41,282 nucleotides of DNA, taken from the NCBI RefSeq assembly GCF_001598815.1, contig NZ_BCZQ01000037.1, forward strand, positions 1 through 41,282, written 5' to 3'. Both the position numbers and the translations under genes were made by a program. Below the pieces are notes generated by a model. That model made no database searches. It had not been told where the DNA came from and saw nothing but the letters and a program-made list of their open reading frames with translations. Shown in pieces: positions 39,749 to 41,282 of the stretch (positions within the stretch are counted from its first letter, which is position 1; every line of letters starts with the position of its first letter). The DNA is from Sphingopyxis terrae subsp. terrae NBRC 15098. Lineage in GTDB: Bacteria; Pseudomonadota; Alphaproteobacteria; Sphingomonadales; Sphingomonadaceae.

Positions 39749-40650
39749 GATCTCGTCCCCGAGGCGACCGCTTGCTGGGACGCGACATGCTGCGCGAGCA
39801 TGGCGGCTTGATCGGGCCGAAGGGCATCGACCGCCGCGCGCGCGTCCTCGGGGTCGGCATCGAAGAGGACCGACGGGCATTGACCCTCGAAATTGCCGAG
39901 ATTGGGCCGGTGCTGGACATAGCCGACGAGTTCGGAGATCTCCCTTGGAAAGGATCGCGCGATATGCGGAGGATAGGCCAGCCATTGATTCTCATAGGGC
40001 TTGAGCCATCCAAGACAGTAGCTGACAATGATCCCCCGCCGGACAGCTTTGCTATGGTTTGCGCCGGCTCCGTGCAGCGTCGACCCGAGGAAAACGATCG
40101 CATCGCCGGGTTCGGCCTCAGCGATGATGGGCGCCTCCCTTGGCTCTTCCACCAGCGCTTCGAGCCCATGGCTGCGCGGCCAGATGATCGTTCCGCCATT
40201 TTCTGCAGTGAACGAGGTCAGCGGCCACATGACGTTGACGAGATATTCGACCTCGCCGAGCGCGCCTTGCCACATATCCTGATCGCGATGCGGGAACTGG
40301 GCGAGCGCGCCGGGATGAAGCTCGATCGCCTGCGCTAGGTTGAGCTGAATGCGCTCGCACCAATTGCCAAGCGCGATCTCGGCCAATTCGAGTATCGCGC
40401 GGTTCATGACGAGGTCCGCCATGTGCGGCGAGCGAATGAGCAGGCGTCCGAAGCGCTTGGTCCTCGCGCCGTAGAAGCCGCCTTCACAGAAGGGTGTGGC
40501 AGCATAACGCGAATCGAGGTCGACATTGATACGGCCGAGCAATGACGGTGGCGCGGCGCCCCGGATGATCGCGAAGCCATTGGACATGAGGTCACGGGCC
40601 GCGGGCGAGCCTCGACGGTTTATTCCGTATGATGCTGGATTGATGATCAT
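39745..40650 (-). CDS. Phytanoyl-CoA dioxygenase-like Fe(II)/2-oxoglutarate oxygenase
   Basis: 301-residue PhyH-family oxygenase. The iron ligands are His121 and Asp123 (FPHRDQDMW) and His193 (TLHGAG), with Arg204 or Arg205 (KAVRRGIIV) for 2-oxoglutarate. The ATG at 40650 follows GAGGAGG that overlaps the luxI stop; the gntR ATG overlaps its stop, so luxI-phyH-gntR is one operon. The substrate is not known; hydroxylation of an acyl chain made with LuxI, or of the lasso peptide, are two hypotheses. Family members hydroxylate acyl-CoA, small metabolites and sometimes peptides. Confidence 0.9.
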   Translation of the reverse strand: MIINPASYGINRRGSPAARDLMSNGFAIIRGAAPPSLLGRINVDLDSRYAATPFCEGGFYGARTKRFGRLLIRSPHMADLVMNRAILELAEIALGNWCERIQLNLAQAIELHPGALAQFPHRDQDMWQGALGEVEYLVNVMWPLTSFTAENGGTIIWPRSHGLEALVEEPREAPIIAEAEPGDAIVFLGSTLHGAGANHSKAVRRGIIVSYCLGWLKPYENQWLAYPPHIARSFPREISELVGYVQHRPNLGNFEGQCPSVLFDADPEDARAAVDALRPDQAAMLAQHVASQQAVASGTRS

Positions 40651-40660
40651 CGCGCCCTCC

Positions 40661-41254
40661 TCAAGCGGCACGCGCGGCGGGGGCCGCAGCGGACTTGACG
40701 GCGATGCCCGCTGCGGCGAGCTTCGCCACCGTGGAGCGATCGATATCGATGCGAAGCGCCACAAGCGCCTGTCCCTGGTGGAGGACCGGCTCGCCAAGCG
40801 CGTGGCAATCCCAGCCGAAAGTCTGAATCTGCCGGAACCAGGTATGTTCGGCGACGCCAGTGTAGGTGTGGATGTCGTTCGCGAGGGCATGTTTGGCGAG
40901 ACCCACGAGGAGCACGTCGCGCGCGATCCGGCGCTGCCGCGCGCCGATCCCCGGCGAGAGACAGAAGCGGGTGATTTCGAAGATGGCTGGCCCCTGAGGG
41001 ATGGGGCCGGTGACGAGAAAGGGAAAGAGCGCATCGAGCAGCGCGGGCCGCGTGGTTGGCAGCAGACGTGCCGAAGCGAGATGTTCGCCCGCCTCGTCGG
41101 TGACGATCAGATAGGTGGCATGGATATCGTCAAAATGATCGACTTCATATTGATCCGCGAGGGCCGGAATGTCCCATTTCAGAAGATCGATGAAGACGCG
41201 TTTGCGGGTCGCGTCCGTCAAGGTGGTGTAATTTCGGCTGTGGCCGTGGGCCAT
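40661..41254 (-). CDS. Acyl-homoserine-lactone synthase (LuxI family)
   Basis: 197-residue LuxI-type synthase. The conserved residues are present: Arg17, Phe21 and Trp27 (RKRVFIDLLKW), Asp39 and Asp42 (EVDHFDD), Arg63 (SARLLP), and Glu93 and Arg96 (FEITRF). It makes an acyl-homoserine lactone from S-adenosylmethionine and an acyl donor. No LuxR receptor is seen in the window. The ATG at 41254 follows the stop of an upstream gene by 2 bases, which suggests an operon that extends beyond the window. The stop precedes the dioxygenase by 10 bases. Confidence 0.93.
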   Translation of the reverse strand: MAHGHSRNYTTLTDATRKRVFIDLLKWDIPALADQYEVDHFDDIHATYLIVTDEAGEHLASARLLPTTRPALLDALFPFLVTGPIPQGPAIFEITRFCLSPGIGARQRRIARDVLLVGLAKHALANDIHTYTGVAEHTWFRQIQTFGWDCHALGEPVLHQGQALVALRIDIDRSTVAKLAAAGIAVKSAAAPAARAA

Positions 41255-41256
41255 CG

Positions 41257-41282
41257 TCAGGCGGCTTTGGCGGTGATGTGTA
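41257..41282 (-). CDS. Partial gene upstream of luxI, C-terminal end only
   Basis: The last codons read HITAKAA then TGA (41259-41257), 2 bases before the luxI ATG. The close spacing and natural C-terminal composition suggest the end of a same-strand gene cut by the window edge, possibly a LuxR regulator, but only seven residues are visible. Confidence 0.3.

Noticed and set aside
1..41282. CRISPR arrays, insertion sequences, tRNA or rRNA genes, integrase
   Set aside because: No direct-repeat arrays, transposase or recombinase frames, or tRNA-like sequences were seen in the window.

Overview
The window is GC-rich alphaproteobacterial DNA, most likely from a sphingomonad (Sphingomonas, Sphingopyxis, Novosphingobium or a relative). 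The evidence is the strongly GC-biased third codon positions, the F-type transfer gene set in the arrangement seen in that order, and a lasso-peptide locus of the isopeptidase, TonB-receptor and FecI/FecR type. It looks like part of a conjugative plasmid or integrative element. No relaxase, coupling protein, replication gene, integrase, insertion sequence, tRNA or CRISPR array is visible.

Layout. (1) 55-420: an XRE-type regulator on the minus strand, divergent from the transfer genes. (2) 774-25459: an F-type conjugative type IV secretion locus on the plus strand: DsbC-like isomerase, pilin, traL, traE, traK, traB, a DNA methyltransferase, traV, traC, two tiny membrane proteins, traW, traU, a small unknown gene, traN split over two genes, trbC, an S26 protease, traF, a second thioredoxin-like protein, traH and traG. 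Most neighbours overlap by 1-4 bases (ATGA, GTGA or TGATG), which implies translational coupling. Two antisense genes break the run: an SRPBCC gene behind a strong UUCG terminator (10745-10785), and an AAA ATPase/DUF4143 gene (19041-20207). (3) 25456-29310: a small accessory island with a convergent two-helix membrane protein next to traG (an exclusion-protein candidate), a MarR-like regulator, an RHH/PIN module, an NT-HEPN fusion, a ParDE pair and a DUF7662 protein. (4) 29357-41282: a lasso-peptide region.

The lasso region has two convergent arms that meet at 36456/36500. The plus arm encodes an ECF sigma factor (FecI type), a FecR anti-sigma factor, a TonB receptor with an STN signalling domain, and a lasso isopeptidase. 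A sigma region-4-only mini protein diverges from it. The minus arm runs luxI, a phytanoyl-CoA dioxygenase-like gene, a GntR regulator, then the lasso precursor (A), a fused RRE/cysteine protease (B) and the cyclase (C). The 44-residue precursor is predicted to give a 22-residue core with a Gly1-Glu8 macrolactam ring. The inferred cycle is: B and C make the lasso, the TonB receptor takes it up or senses it, signals through FecR and FecI, and the isopeptidase opens it. An acyl-homoserine-lactone synthase and a 2-oxoglutarate dioxygenase in a coupled operon directly upstream of the biosynthetic genes, all next to a conjugation locus, are the most unusual features of the window.
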